Assembly (NCBI GenBank): GCA_009829735.1
Contig: CM020619.1
Span: 14,561,777 to 14,625,776, forward strand
Source: Pyropia yezoensis
Taxonomy: Eukaryota > Rhodophyta > Bangiophyceae > Bangiales > Bangiaceae
DNA: 64,000 bases
Direction of reading: 5' to 3'
The translations under genes were made by a program, and so were the position numbers. Shown here piece by piece: positions 51,934 to 62,148 of the stretch (within the stretch, counting starts at the first letter, position 1; each line of letters opens with the position of its first letter). The notes under the pieces were generated by a model that had not been told where the DNA came from, searched no databases, and saw only the letters and a program-made list of their open reading frames with translations.

Positions 51934-52326
51934 TCACCCCCCCGGGCATCCAGCGGTCCAACGAGACAAAAAAAAAAAGAATCCCGTTGACAGGTGCCCA
52001 TCACATAACCACGCAGCAGCAGCAGCTCCAATGCCGCCCGCCGTTGTGCCCCCCCCCCCCTCCCCCCGCTTGGCCGCCGCCCGCCCCGCCCAGTACGCAT
52101 CCGACTGACGCCGCTGGGACGCCTCGTACGACGCGGTCGCCGCCTGACGGGCGGCCTTGTTCGCCGCCGCCCGGCTGAGGCGCGCCGCCAGCAGCGCGTC
52201 GGCCACGTCCGACGGACGGGCGGCGTGGCTGGCCGACGTGCGCCGGGCGGTCGCTTCCGCCTCGGCGGCGGCGACATCGGTGGCCAGGGGCAGCAGCGCC
52301 GGCTGGGGGGGGCGGGATTTCATCAT
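51934..52326 (-). CDS. Small hypothetical protein
   Basis: A 130-residue frame runs from ATG 52326 (MMKSRPPQPALLPLATDVAA) to TGA 51936-51934. Residues about 20-90 are a long Ala/Arg-rich helix with regular polar residues (SDVADALLAARLSRAAANKA, SYEASQRRQSDAYWAGRAAA). A Gly-rich linker and an aromatic tail (GFFFFLSRW) follow. The first 90 residues look real; the tail may be read-through after a true end, because it passes a run of A (TTTTTTTTTT on the coding strand). No family is recognised. The open frame extends upstream without an ATG change, so an earlier exon is possible. Confidence 0.45.
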   Translation of the reverse strand: MMKSRPPQPALLPLATDVAAAEAEATARRTSASHAARPSDVADALLAARLSRAAANKAARQAATASYEASQRRQSDAYWAGRAAAKRGEGGGGTTAGGIGAAAAAWLCDGHLSTGFFFFLSRWTAGCPGG

Positions 52327-53092
52327 CGTGGCCACCAACCCCCCTTGACGAAATAGGTAAGGGCGGAGGGGGGGGGGAAGGGGGGGGGGGGAACGGAACG
52401 AGAGGCGCGGGTGATGACGCGGCTCGGTATGGATCGCACGCTGGCGCTCTTTGTGGTGGTTGCGCGTCTCGCTGGCACCCCGCTCTGCATCCACATGAGC
52501 GGGGGGCCCGCCCCGTGGCGCCCCACGGGGCTCGCGCGGGGGGGGGGGCCTTGTGGGCCCACAGGGCGCGTACCAGGATCAGCTTTTGGTCAAATCCGGC
52601 ATCGAAAGGGTCCCTGGCGGCACCGTGTCTATTGCTATGGAGGTCCGATTAATTTCATCATTTAGTGTATCGAGTTCAGCAGTGCCTGCCCTTTTCGCTT
52701 CGTCCCCTTTTTCGTAAGTACTTGCAGAAAGCATCAGAATGATACAATACTACTTTCAGCGAAACAGCACTTTCTATTAGTCCTCTATAAAGTTAGTCTT
52801 CTTTAAAAGCCGAGCAGTGAGTGGCCTGAAAACAGCGAGTCGGGCCGCGCTTTGTCGCGGTGTGTGCCTTCGGGGGCCTCAGCCAAGTCCGGGCAACCCC
52901 GCCATTGGCTGGCGCCGGCACCCCCCGCCCCCGCCCGTCCCCCCTCCCAGCAGCGCTGTGCTTGTCTACCACCCTCTTTTTCCCCATCTTGCCAACACCC
53001 GCTTCCGGCACGCAGACTTCCCTCTTCATCGTTTATAGTCCGAGGCTTCCCCATCCACCTCTGCTACCCTTCCAAGACGTCCCCCCCCCGCC
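52327..53092. promoter_or_regulatory. Upstream region of RPB11 with AT-rich patch
   Basis: 52640-52810 is markedly AT-rich in a GC-rich neighbourhood and contains ctctataaagttag (about 52782-52795), a TATA-like word about 300 bases before the RPB11 ATG. A C-rich leader (gtcccccccccgcc) leads into the ATG. The region to the left has G runs. No gene is supported. Confidence 0.4.
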
Positions 53093-53873
53093 ATGTCGAA
53101 CGCGCCCGACCACTTTGCGGCGGTCGTCCTCCCCGATGGCGTTCAAAAGTATGCACACCAGTCCGGCAGCCGCTGGGCTTTCGCCGCACCCGCTCGCCTG
53201 TTGTTTAAGCGGGGCACGTGCCATCGGGGCCAGTGAGAGAGAGTGGGCGGAGGGGAGGGGTTGGCTGGTATGTGCCCCCGCTGCTGCTCTGCCCGGGCTG
53301 GGGCTCACTGGGGCTCTGGCACGTGGCACTGACGCTCTGGCTGTGTTCTCTCCCCTTCCCCTTCACTCTCGGCCCCTTCTGCATGCGTACTCACCTGGTA
53401 CACATGCTTCCCCTCCCCCTTTTGGTACGACCCCCGCCGCTCTTCCCCCTCACTTCGCCAGGTTGACGTACGAGCGCGACGTCAAGGTGGAAAACGCGGG
53501 CACCCTCACCATTGAACGGGAGGACCACACGCTGGGAAACCTGGTACGCATGCAGCTGCTACGGGACCCGCGGGTAACGTATGTGGCGTACAAGCAGCCA
53601 CACCCGCTGGAGCACAATATCATTCTACGAGTGCACACGCAGCTCGGGCCGCGGGGCGGGGGGGTGGGTGGCGGCGGGGCAGGCGATGCGCTCGGCATGG
53701 GCGGGGGAGGGGCGGCCGGCGGCAGCGACGCGGCCGCACCCTACCTGCCGACCGACGCGATCGCGACGGCGCTGCGGGACCTCAATGCGGAGATCAACCT
53801 GATTGCGGACAAGCTCGATGCGGCCCTGGACGCGGCGGCAACGACGATGGATGACCATGGTCAGTATCGTTGA
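53093..53873 (+). CDS. RPB11: RNA polymerase II subunit RPB11
   Basis: Exon 1 is 53093-53148 and exon 2 is 53462-53873, encoding 155 residues. Removing the intron (CAAAA|GTATGC ... CGCCAG|GTTGAC) gives MSNAPDHFAAVVLPDGVQK joined to LTYERDVKVENAGTLTIERE. The alpha-like signature EDHTLGNLVRMQLLRDPRVT and YVAYKQPHPLEHNIILRVHT is diagnostic of the RPB11/POLR2J family, which pairs with RPB3 to start polymerase assembly in the nucleus. The final helix (ALRDLNAEINLIADKLDAAL) is present. The normal protein is about 115-120 residues. Here about 35 Gly/Ala-rich residues are inserted between the HPLEH strand and the last helix. The gene is convergent with SIN3. Confidence 0.95.
53149..53461 (+). other. 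Intron of RPB11
   Basis: 313 bases, GTATGC donor and TCGCCAG acceptor. It interrupts the Lys codon of VQK; the joined length is exactly divisible by three. Confidence 0.92.
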
Positions 53874-54390
53874 TTGGGGGGACGGGCTGGTGCCTGTACC
53901 TGAGAGGGCGGGGTCTTGTCTTTTTTTTACTGTGATGTACTGTACAGCCACGTGCAGTGCGCGTCCGCCTACCTATCGGCGCGGCGACTGCCGTGAGAGT
54001 CGCTCCAGTGGCGGCTATGATGGGGACGTGGTGGCGGCGGCAGCGGTGCCGGGGTAGCAACGGCGGTGGTGACCGGGTGGCAGCCGGAGAGGCGGTGAGG
54101 CAGTGGCCCCGACGGCGTTGAGCGGGCGTTGCGCCCCCAGGCGGGGGCGGCCCGGCAGTTGGGTTGTCACTGAGGACCCCGAGCCACCGCCAATGTATCG
54201 GTGGCAAACAGCAGGCATAAGAATAAATGCAAGTGCGTCGTACGCTGCGCACAAAAGATTAACACAGAGCACTCGCGCAAGAAAAACAAAACTGTGCCGG
54301 AATCGCGTACCGCCACCTGACCGGCCACTGAGTGCGGACACGCTCACACAAGTCACCGCGCTGCAACAAGCAACTCGCCTCGCAATCCCG
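53874..54390. other. 3' spacer between RPB11 and SIN3
   Basis: It contains the palindromic word tgtactgtaca (53936-53946) and, at about 54219, aagaataaatgc with an AATAAA-type hexamer on the plus strand that could end RPB11 transcripts. No gene. Confidence 0.5.
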
Positions 54391-57300
54391 TTACATCGCC
54401 GTCCCGTCGCGCTCCACCTCCCCTTGCTGGTCCAGGGGCGCCCGCCCGCCAGCCATTCGCGAGCACAGCCGCTCCAACGCCACCGTCCGCGACTGCTGCG
54501 GCGGCGGCGGCCGCCCCAACGGACGCGACCGGGGCACATACATCCAGTCCTCCCCGCCCTCGGGCACAAAGCGACGGCCGACCGGGCGGCCGCGGCGCTT
54601 GCAACCATTACCACCATCACCGCCGCCGCTGCTCCCGCCATCCCCACCACCACCGCCGACAGCTCCACCAGAGGCTGAGGGGCGCGGCACCCCCGCCGAC
54701 ACGGCGGTGGATAGCTTGAGCCCGTTGGCCACCACCACCGACTCGGCACGGTGGAGAAGGCGGGCGGCCACGCTGCCAGTGGCGCCGTCAGGGGGCGGTG
54801 ACCTCAGGGCGGCGGAACCGATGCGCAGCCGCCGCGAGCCCGGCACCCGCCGCAGCCGCCGCAGGAACGAGGCAAATGCGCTGGCGGAGAGCGCCTCCGA
54901 CACCTCGGCCGATATGCCTGCGCGGGGGCGGCCCTCCAAGAAGGCCGATGAGTCAACGCTTGGCGTGCCCCCCCCCTGAGGCACACCACCAAGCAGACGA
55001 CTGCCGTCACAATCCCCCGCACACCCAGGCGACGTGCACGCCGCGCACGCGGCCGACGCGTGAGGGACCGCGTGGAAGTGAAGCGCAACCGCCCCCGGGT
55101 CGTAGGCAATACGCACAAGAGGGGACGGACCAGCAGCAGACGATGCAGCCGACGGCGGGGCACCGCCAGATCTGGCCATGGACGCCGCAGCACGCACCAG
55201 GTAGATTGACTCGTCCGTCTGACGCGCAGTAGTGTGGAGCTCCAATAGCGCAGACGTCGTCGATGTCGGGCTCAGGGCTACCCGCATCACTGCCACTGCC
55301 CACGTCGACGTCACCAACGGCAAATTGAACAGAGCGTTCGCGTCAGCCTCAGAGATGCCAAGCGACTCAACCGCAGGCAACGCAGGCTTGACGTCATGGA
55401 TGCTATCGACGGCTCCCTCTCCGGCGTCAACGTCCATCGTGGAATCGCCGCCGCCCCTGTTCGGTAAGCTGATCGTGTCACCTGCGTCGCTCTTCTCACT
55501 GTCGCGCCCAGAGGGTGCGCCATTTCCAACCTGCTCGACGGGCCCAGACGCTAGTTCAGCTGGGGTCCTTGACTCGCCGGCACCTGCGCCGGCGTCGCCG
55601 CGGCTGTCACCAACAGCGATTGCCGTGGCGCCCAAGCCCGCAGCGCCACCAACAGCCTCTGGCAGATGCAAAAGAGCCCGCAAGCCTGCCGTGTAGAGTG
55701 GAATCGTCAGGCGACCGCAGAGGGCGTCGTTGAGCAACTGAAGCAGCGGCTCCCGTACTTCCTCAGCCAGCGCATTGACCACATGCAACTTGTCGCATAG
55801 GGCAGCGGTCAGGCGCACCACGGTGTACAGAGGCACATCTCCATACAGGACGTGCAAGGCACCGGGTCCGGCCGCGCCAGACGGTGAGAGGGTACCGTCT
55901 GACCCGCCAGAGCTACCCGCAGCCTCTTCTGGCACTCGAACAGCCGACCCCGCTCCAACACCGCCCATAAGCCCGTCATCGACGCCGCCAGTCACGCCAC
56001 CAGCGGCAGGAGGATGGCAGCCCAGCTCGCGCTTGACGTGCGCCGCTCCACCTGCCGAGGAGCCGCCGTCAATCTCGTTGCCGGCGACGTCGTTGACGGG
56101 GGAGCCAGGCGCTGCCGCGGTGGCATCGCTGACAACATCGCTCTCGTCTCCCCCGCCACCGAGCAGGCTGTCAAGAAAGCCGTCCAGCCACACAGTCACC
56201 GCCACTGCCGCTGCCCCATCCCCGTCCCGTAGCTGCCACTCAAGCGCCTCCCACAGCAGCCGCCGCGCCAGTAGATAGTCGGGCGCGCATCGTACATAGC
56301 TGTACATCCAAAAGCCCCCGTACCGGCGAGTGGACAGCAGGCTCCCCACCAGCTCGGCGGTGTCCATGCAACCATTGTTATGCACCGTCACAGCGCCACC
56401 CGGCAACGGGACTACCACATTCCCATTGTCGTCGCCGCTCGGTGCAGCGACTGGCGGGGTCTCCCCTCGTTCGCGCGGCTGCTGCTCGACAACATTCACA
56501 GCGCTCGCTGAGCGAGCCAGCGCACCAGTGAGAGAGGAGGAAGACCGAAACGGCTCGGTGCGCCACACCCCACCAAGCTGCCGCCGAGCATGCTTCCAAG
56601 AAGCCAGCTGAGTGCGAAGGCGGGCGAGTACCACAGGTGCCGCCAACACGGGGTTCAGCCGAACAAAGTCCACCACCGCTCGCCCGTGACGCCCGTACAC
56701 CATGTCCAGCGCATGGAAGTCCACTGCAGTTAGAGTCGCCCAAGCGCCACCTCCGCCGCTGCCGCCGCCGCTGGCAACGCTGGCACCACCGCCGACGGCA
56801 GCCACAGGAGACATGGCAGCGTGGCCGTTCGCCGTCCCCGATGCACCTGCACCTCCACCCCCCCCACCAGCACTACCACCATTGCCCACACCACCGCCCA
56901 CCGCAGACCCGGCCGTGGCCGCCGTGCTGCTCGCCTCGTGGCTGCTGGCTGCGAGCGCGGCGAGCTTGGCGAACTTGACCGCCGCCGCCTCTACCCCGGC
57001 AATCAACACGTCCAGCTCGTACCGATCGTCGTCAGGCACTACACGTGTGCGGAGGAGCGCTGAACCCTCCCCACCACCAACGGCCAAGATGCCATCTGCG
57101 ACACCGCCGTCGGCCATGAACGCCCCAATGCCACCTGCAGCCGTCGATACCGCAGCTGCCGCCGCCGCCGACGCCGCCGCAGCAGCTGCTGCTCCAGCGG
57201 CAGCAGCAGCCGCAGCTCCAACGAGCGGGCGGCCACTAGATGTGGGCGGCGGCGGAGGTGGCGGAGGCGGCACCGGTGCAGGGGATCCTACACCCGGCGC

Positions 57301-60300
57301 AGACGATACAGAAGAAGCTGGAGGCGTCGGTCGCAGAAGACTTTGTCGTCTCCCCGGGGCGGCAACATACCGGGTGTTCAGCACCTCACGCTCGAGATCC
57401 CCCATCCCTGACGCGGCCGGTGGCACATAGTCAGGGGGCATCTCCCAGTAGCTGCCCTCCTTTTTACCCCGCGACAGCGCCACATCGGCCAGTCGGCGGC
57501 CGCGGTAAACAGCGCCGGAAAGAGCGGTTGATGGCGGCGCACCTGGCGCGGCTGCTGCAGGTGACGGCCCACCACCAGCCGGTGCTGGTGGCGACGGGGT
57601 TGGCCGCGGCAGCGACCGCAGGTGCGCCGTAGCCGTCGACGGCGCAGACGGGGCAGCGCTGGCCAAGAGCGCCCTAAACGCGTCGGTCAGGTGTTTGTGG
57701 GAGTCTGTGAAGATATCGTCGGCGAGCCGCAGGAGCTCATCGCGGCTGATGATGTGGCGGGAGAAAAGGGAGAGGCACTTGATGAAATCTGCGTACAGGT
57801 GGGTAGAGCCGTCGCCAAGGACGCCGCGAAGCTCATCAAAGAAAGCCAGCTCATCCGTTGCAGCGCCCGCGCCACCAAGGCCAGAAATTGCGGGTACGCC
57901 GCCACCCGGTGTACCTGCCCCCGCTTCAGCCGCGGCAGCAGCAGCAGCGATGGCCGCCGATGCTGCCGCACCGGCCGCGCCACGACCGCCGCCAACTGAG
58001 CGGCGAGCAGGTGGTGGCAATGGCGACGGGCCTGTTGTGGGCTCGCTGGCGCGTGCCTTTTTGCGAGGCTTGACATCCCCCGCCGCACCGGCCGCACGGC
58101 CACCACGAGTCGCAGCTGCCCCCGTCGCAGCTGCCGGCTCGGCCACAGTCGGTGACGCGGTGGGCGTCGCCCGCCGCTTACGCGGCGGCCCCGGCCGAGG
58201 TGCCGCTGATGTAGCCGTGTGCTGTCGAGACCCAGGCGATGGTGCAGGGCCGCCCGTAGCCGCTGCAGCTGCAACCGTCGCCGGCGGCGGCGGCGGAGGA
58301 GGAGGGGGAGGTGGCGGCGGTGGCGGCGGTGGCGGGGGCGGGGGGGGTGTCACGGTCGCAGGCGCTGCGGTCCCCGGGAAGCGATTGGGCAGACCCCCCA
58401 CCACTGCACGCGGTGTCTGGTCGGACGCGGCGGCAGCGGCGGCGGCGACTGCTGCGGTGGATGACGCAAACGGCTTCACGTCGGCCACGAGCGGCGCGCC
58501 GTGTGCGTGTGGCGGCGGCGGCGGTGGTGGTGGCGGCGGCGGCGGCGGAAGCGAGTCAGCCCCGCCGAGACTGGCCGATGGCATCAGCCTCGGGGCCGCG
58601 ACCACCGCACCTCCCGCGAGCGCTTCCCTCCGCTGCCGAGCTTGAGCGGCCAGTGAATACTGAGAGGCCACTGGGAGAGACTCGGGCAGGAAGTGGGTGA
58701 ACTCGTCCAGCAGGTCCTTGTGGTCACGGAACAGCTTGGCCACCTGCTCGTACACTTCCTCGATCGTGCGCTGCTCCTTTTGGTAGGTCTGCAGGATGTC
58801 AAGAAACGTCTTGTACTGGTCATCAGCGGTGGTGAAGCGCGCCTTAATCTTGTTGACGTACATCACTGCTTGGTCAAACTCGACGGGCTTGCCGGCACCA
58901 CCTGAGGTGCCGCCGCTACCTCCGCCGCCGGCTGCCGCACCTCCCGCAATTGCCGCCATCGACGCGGGGAGCCCACCTTGTTGACGGGCCGATAAGGCTC
59001 CCCCGGGATGCCCCCCTCCCCCCACTACAAGCAGGGCGCTCTCGGGCGGCCCGACACGCGGTAAACGACGGGGTCGAAGAACCGGCGGTGAAGTTGACGG
59101 CGGCGGTTCGCCGCCCAAAGAGTCGGACGACGTGCCCACCCCGCTGCCGCCCGTCACGCGTCGGTCGTAGCGAGGTACTTCGCCTCCAACACCAACGCCA
59201 ACGCCCCCACCACCACCCCTCGTTGGCGCGCTTGCCAGAACCTGCCCGGGAGGTGTGTGAGGCGCCGGCGGAGGCGGCGTGCGGGGTGGTGACAGGTCGC
59301 CATCCGGCGACATGTCCAGCGGCGAAAACGGACAGTCAGGAGCAGAAAAGCCAGCCATGGACGAACCCGTCACGGGGTCGTCGCGCAGCTCAATGCGGTA
59401 GCCTGGCGGAAGAAACGTGTTGAAGCCGAGGATCAGCGGCCGCTTCTCCCGGAACAAATAGGCCACCCGCTTGATAACCTGGGTGGTGTCGATGGACTGC
59501 GCCTTGAACTTCTTCATGATGTCCAAGAAGCGGTTGTACACCTCGGGCTCGGCGCCAAACTGGTTCTTAACCTGTTCCAGGTAGGCCAGCGCGTCTTCCA
59601 CCTTCAGCTGGCGACACGAGCCAGCGCTGCCATTGGCACCGCTGACGCCACCATCGCCGCCACCGCCGCCACCACCGCCACCACTGCCACCACCATTTCC
59701 TCCGGTGCTCCCTCCCCCACGTCCCCCACCAGAGGCGGCGGCGGCGCCACGTCCAACACCCCCTCCGCCGGCCGAACCATTCAACGAGGGCGCCATAACC
59801 CCATCGCGCTCCCGCATCTCCCCCCCGCTAGCCACCCGGTCAGACGGCTCCTCGGGCCGTGCGCCCGACAGTGACGGCGGGTGGCCGCGCGCGTCGCGGC
59901 CTGCCCCGGCCCCAGTATCGACAAGGCGGCGGCCAGCGCCGTCAGCTCCACCACCCCCCCCGCCAATGCCACCGCGGACAGCGGTGGTGCCGCCGACGAG
60001 CGCCCCCCCACTGCCGCCGTCTCCACTTGCACCCCCAGCTGCGGCACCACCTGAACCGTACAAAAGCCCTCCCCCCCGGCCCGACGGCAGTGCCAGTGGC
60101 GGTGGCAGCGGTAATGGCGGTTCGGCCTTCGGCACATGAAGGGGCTGGGGCGGCATCGAAGGCAGCGGTCGCACTTCACCCCCAGTCGCCCGCCGGCCGC
60201 CGGGCACACCTCCCGTCCCCGAAGGCTCCCGCCCCCCAATGCCAAGAGACGACGATTGACCCGGGTGGCCGACCACGTGCATGGGCGGCGGCGGGGGCGG

Positions 60301-62148
60301 CCCAACGGGGCGCTGTTTTTGCGGCGGCGGAGCTAAGTGAGGTGGATGAGGTGGCGGTGGTGGCAGAGGCGGTGGACCTGGCCCACCGCTGCCCCCTCCG
60401 CCGCCACCGCCATTGCTCGCAGATGCCGCAGCCGCAATTGAGGATGGCGGCGCGTTCCCACTCATCTTTTGATGACGCGCCGCCGAGGCAGCAACCTGCT
60501 GCGCATGCGCCGCCGATGACGCCGCAGCCGACGCCGCCGACGAGCGCGCGATCCGTGCCGCCACCGCAGCCTGCTGCTGCGACGCAGCCAGCTGGTGCGC
60601 GATCGCCGCCTGCCGCGCGTGGTGCGCCTGGGCCGCCTGCTGCGCGTGCGCCGCCGTCGCCAGCTGCTGCACGTGCGCAGCCGTTGCCAGCTGCTGCACG
60701 TGGGCGGCTGCCTGCTGCTGGGCAACCATCGCACGGGCCTGGGCGGCCTGGGTGGCCTGCGCGGCCTGCACCTGCGCGGCCGACAGGTGTGGTAGTGCGG
60801 GATCAAGCGGCTCAATGCCGCTGCTGCCGCCACCAGCAGAACGCGGGGGCCCACCAGTCAGCATGCTGCCCGCTGGCTTGGCACTGCCCACACGGCGGCG
60901 ACCACCACCGACACTACCGCCACCAGTGCCGCCGCCGCCACGACCACCACCGCCATCGCCGCCGCCACCACCACCGCCGCTGGTGCTTGCACCACCCGAG
61001 GAAGTGGGCACGCCACCAGGCCTCCCGGCCACCACGCTGACGCCCCCAGATACGACCTTTCCCCCACGCTCTCCCCCCACCGATTTGCCCTCCCCAAGCG
61101 ACCGGGGCGGGGACAGAGGCAGGAGCCCACCAGCGCTGACACTCTTGGCCACCACGCTCTCCACGGCCGCCTTTTGGAGGGCGGCACCTCCACGGCGACC
61201 AATGCCCCCGCCCACGCCTGTATCGGCCGAGCGGGGCACGACGCCGGGGCCGGTGCCCCCACCACCGCCGCCACCACCACCGCCACCACCGCCGCCGCGG
61301 CCGCCGCTGCCAGCAGCCCCAACCACCCCACCCGCGCCGTACGCGCCCGGGTAGTGATACATACGCTCGACAAAAGGCGGTGCGGCATACCCACCCCCCC
61401 CCACCCCACCACCCCCTCCCGCAACAGACGACGGCGGCGGCGATGGCACCGCGCCTGGGGCATAATAGGAGCCCAGTGGGGCGGGCGCGCCACCCGCCGC
61501 TGCGCCCCCCAGGCGAGCAGGCGGCGGTGGCACCCCCCCACCGGCGCCGCCCTTGGCTGGCAGGCCCGCCACCCCACCGGGAGCGCCGCCCTTGGCACCC
61601 AGTGGCGGTGACCGCAGCGGCGGCACACTCCGTGCAGGGGGGGAAAGGATGGATTTTGGGTGTCTCCTGCCGGGGACCGCGCCGCCCAGGGGAGCCGGCA
61701 TCCCTCCACCCGCGCCACCAGGTGCGCCCACCCCATAGGTGCCCGCTCCACCGCCGCCGCCCACTCCCCCCGGCGGCCCATACAGCGGTGGTGGCACCCC
61801 GGGATACAGGCCGTGGCCGCCACCGCCACCGCCGCTGCCTGCGTACGCAAGCGGTGGCGGGGTGTAGCTCAGGCCACCGCCGCCACCGCTGCTGCCGCCG
61901 CCACCGCCGCTGCCGCCGACGCCGCCGCCGGACGGACCACCCACGGGCCCATAGCGGCCATCACCGGCACGACCCGCCGCCAGGCGGTGAGCGGGCGGCA
62001 GCGACGGCGGTTGGCCACCCTCCCCCCCTAACGCGGGCGGGCCATAGGACCGGTCAGGGAGAAGCGCCAGTGGCCGCGGAGTGACCTTGTCCAGTGGGTT
62101 GGGCCGCCGAGAGTGGGGAGGTGGGGGCGGGGGGGGTGGTCCACTCAT
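54391..62148 (-). CDS. SIN3: SIN3 transcriptional corepressor scaffold
   Basis: An uninterrupted 2,585-residue frame runs from ATG 62148 (MSGPPPPPPPPHSRRPN) to TAA 54393-54391. Residues 1-840 are Gly/Pro-rich with an Ala/Gln/His-rich stretch (AAHVQQLATAAHVQQLATAA). PAH1 is at about 846-920 (VEDALAYLEQVKNQFGAEPE), PAH2 at about 1087-1156 (FDQAVMYVNKIKARFTTADD), and PAH3 at about 1433-1494 (LAFFDELRGVLGDGSTHLYA). The HDAC-interaction region is at about 1560-1735 (GSYWEMPPDYVPPAASG and DDDRYELDVLIAGVEAAAVK). DMVYGRHGRAVVDFVRLNPV and the Sin3 C-terminal region (GGFWMYSYVRCAPDYLLARR) follow. An AT-hook-like KRRGRPVGRRF sits near residue 2516. It should assemble Rpd3-type deacetylases on chromatin. 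Yeast and animal SIN3 are 1,200-1,600 residues; the excess is low-complexity linker. Confidence 0.93.
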   Translation of the reverse strand: MSGPPPPPPPPHSRRPNPLDKVTPRPLALLPDRSYGPPALGGEGGQPPSLPPAHRLAAGRAGDGRYGPVGGPSGGGVGGSGGGGGSSGGGGGLSYTPPPLAYAGSGGGGGGHGLYPGVPPPLYGPPGGVGGGGGAGTYGVGAPGGAGGGMPAPLGGAVPGRRHPKSILSPPARSVPPLRSPPLGAKGGAPGGVAGLPAKGGAGGGVPPPPARLGGAAAGGAPAPLGSYYAPGAVPSPPPSSVAGGGGGVGGGGYAAPPFVERMYHYPGAYGAGGVVGAAGSGGRGGGGGGGGGGGGGGTGPGVVPRSADTGVGGGIGRRGGAALQKAAVESVVAKSVSAGGLLPLSPPRSLGEGKSVGGERGGKVVSGGVSVVAGRPGGVPTSSGGASTSGGGGGGGDGGGGRGGGGTGGGSVGGGRRRVGSAKPAGSMLTGGPPRSAGGGSSGIEPLDPALPHLSAAQVQAAQATQAAQARAMVAQQQAAAHVQQLATAAHVQQLATAAHAQQAAQAHHARQAAIAHQLAASQQQAAVAARIARSSAASAAASSAAHAQQVAASAARHQKMSGNAPPSSIAAAASASNGGGGGGGSGGPGPPPLPPPPPHPPHLAPPPQKQRPVGPPPPPPMHVVGHPGQSSSLGIGGREPSGTGGVPGGRRATGGEVRPLPSMPPQPLHVPKAEPPLPLPPPLALPSGRGGGLLYGSGGAAAGGASGDGGSGGALVGGTTAVRGGIGGGGGGADGAGRRLVDTGAGAGRDARGHPPSLSGARPEEPSDRVASGGEMRERDGVMAPSLNGSAGGGGVGRGAAAASGGGRGGGSTGGNGGGSGGGGGGGGGDGGVSGANGSAGSCRQLKVEDALAYLEQVKNQFGAEPEVYNRFLDIMKKFKAQSIDTTQVIKRVAYLFREKRPLILGFNTFLPPGYRIELRDDPVTGSSMAGFSAPDCPFSPLDMSPDGDLSPPRTPPPPAPHTPPGQVLASAPTRGGGGGVGVGVGGEVPRYDRRVTGGSGVGTSSDSLGGEPPPSTSPPVLRPRRLPRVGPPESALLVVGGGGHPGGALSARQQGGLPASMAAIAGGAAAGGGGSGGTSGGAGKPVEFDQAVMYVNKIKARFTTADDQYKTFLDILQTYQKEQRTIEEVYEQVAKLFRDHKDLLDEFTHFLPESLPVASQYSLAAQARQRREALAGGAVVAAPRLMPSASLGGADSLPPPPPPPPPPPPPHAHGAPLVADVKPFASSTAAVAAAAAAASDQTPRAVVGGLPNRFPGTAAPATVTPPPPPPPPPPPPPPPPPPPPPPATVAAAAATGGPAPSPGSRQHTATSAAPRPGPPRKRRATPTASPTVAEPAAATGAAATRGGRAAGAAGDVKPRKKARASEPTTGPSPLPPPARRSVGGGRGAAGAAASAAIAAAAAAAEAGAGTPGGGVPAISGLGGAGAATDELAFFDELRGVLGDGSTHLYADFIKCLSLFSRHIISRDELLRLADDIFTDSHKHLTDAFRALLASAAPSAPSTATAHLRSLPRPTPSPPAPAGGGPSPAAAAPGAPPSTALSGAVYRGRRLADVALSRGKKEGSYWEMPPDYVPPAASGMGDLEREVLNTRYVAAPGRRQSLLRPTPPASSVSSAPGVGSPAPVPPPPPPPPPTSSGRPLVGAAAAAAAGAAAAAAASAAAAAAVSTAAGGIGAFMADGGVADGILAVGGGEGSALLRTRVVPDDDRYELDVLIAGVEAAAVKFAKLAALAASSHEASSTAATAGSAVGGGVGNGGSAGGGGGGAGASGTANGHAAMSPVAAVGGGASVASGGGSGGGGAWATLTAVDFHALDMVYGRHGRAVVDFVRLNPVLAAPVVLARLRTQLASWKHARRQLGGVWRTEPFRSSSSLTGALARSASAVNVVEQQPRERGETPPVAAPSGDDNGNVVVPLPGGAVTVHNNGCMDTAELVGSLLSTRRYGGFWMYSYVRCAPDYLLARRLLWEALEWQLRDGDGAAAVAVTVWLDGFLDSLLGGGGDESDVVSDATAAAPGSPVNDVAGNEIDGGSSAGGAAHVKRELGCHPPAAGGVTGGVDDGLMGGVGAGSAVRVPEEAAGSSGGSDGTLSPSGAAGPGALHVLYGDVPLYTVVRLTAALCDKLHVVNALAEEVREPLLQLLNDALCGRLTIPLYTAGLRALLHLPEAVGGAAGLGATAIAVGDSRGDAGAGAGESRTPAELASGPVEQVGNGAPSGRDSEKSDAGDTISLPNRGGGDSTMDVDAGEGAVDSIHDVKPALPAVESLGISEADANALFNLPLVTSTWAVAVMRVALSPTSTTSALLELHTTARQTDESIYLVRAAASMARSGGAPPSAASSAAGPSPLVRIAYDPGAVALHFHAVPHASAACAACTSPGCAGDCDGSRLLGGVPQGGGTPSVDSSAFLEGRPRAGISAEVSEALSASAFASFLRRLRRVPGSRRLRIGSAALRSPPPDGATGSVAARLLHRAESVVVANGLKLSTAVSAGVPRPSASGGAVGGGGGDGGSSGGGDGGNGCKRRGRPVGRRFVPEGGEDWMYVPRSRPLGRPPPPQQSRTVALERLCSRMAGGRAPLDQQGEVERDGTAM

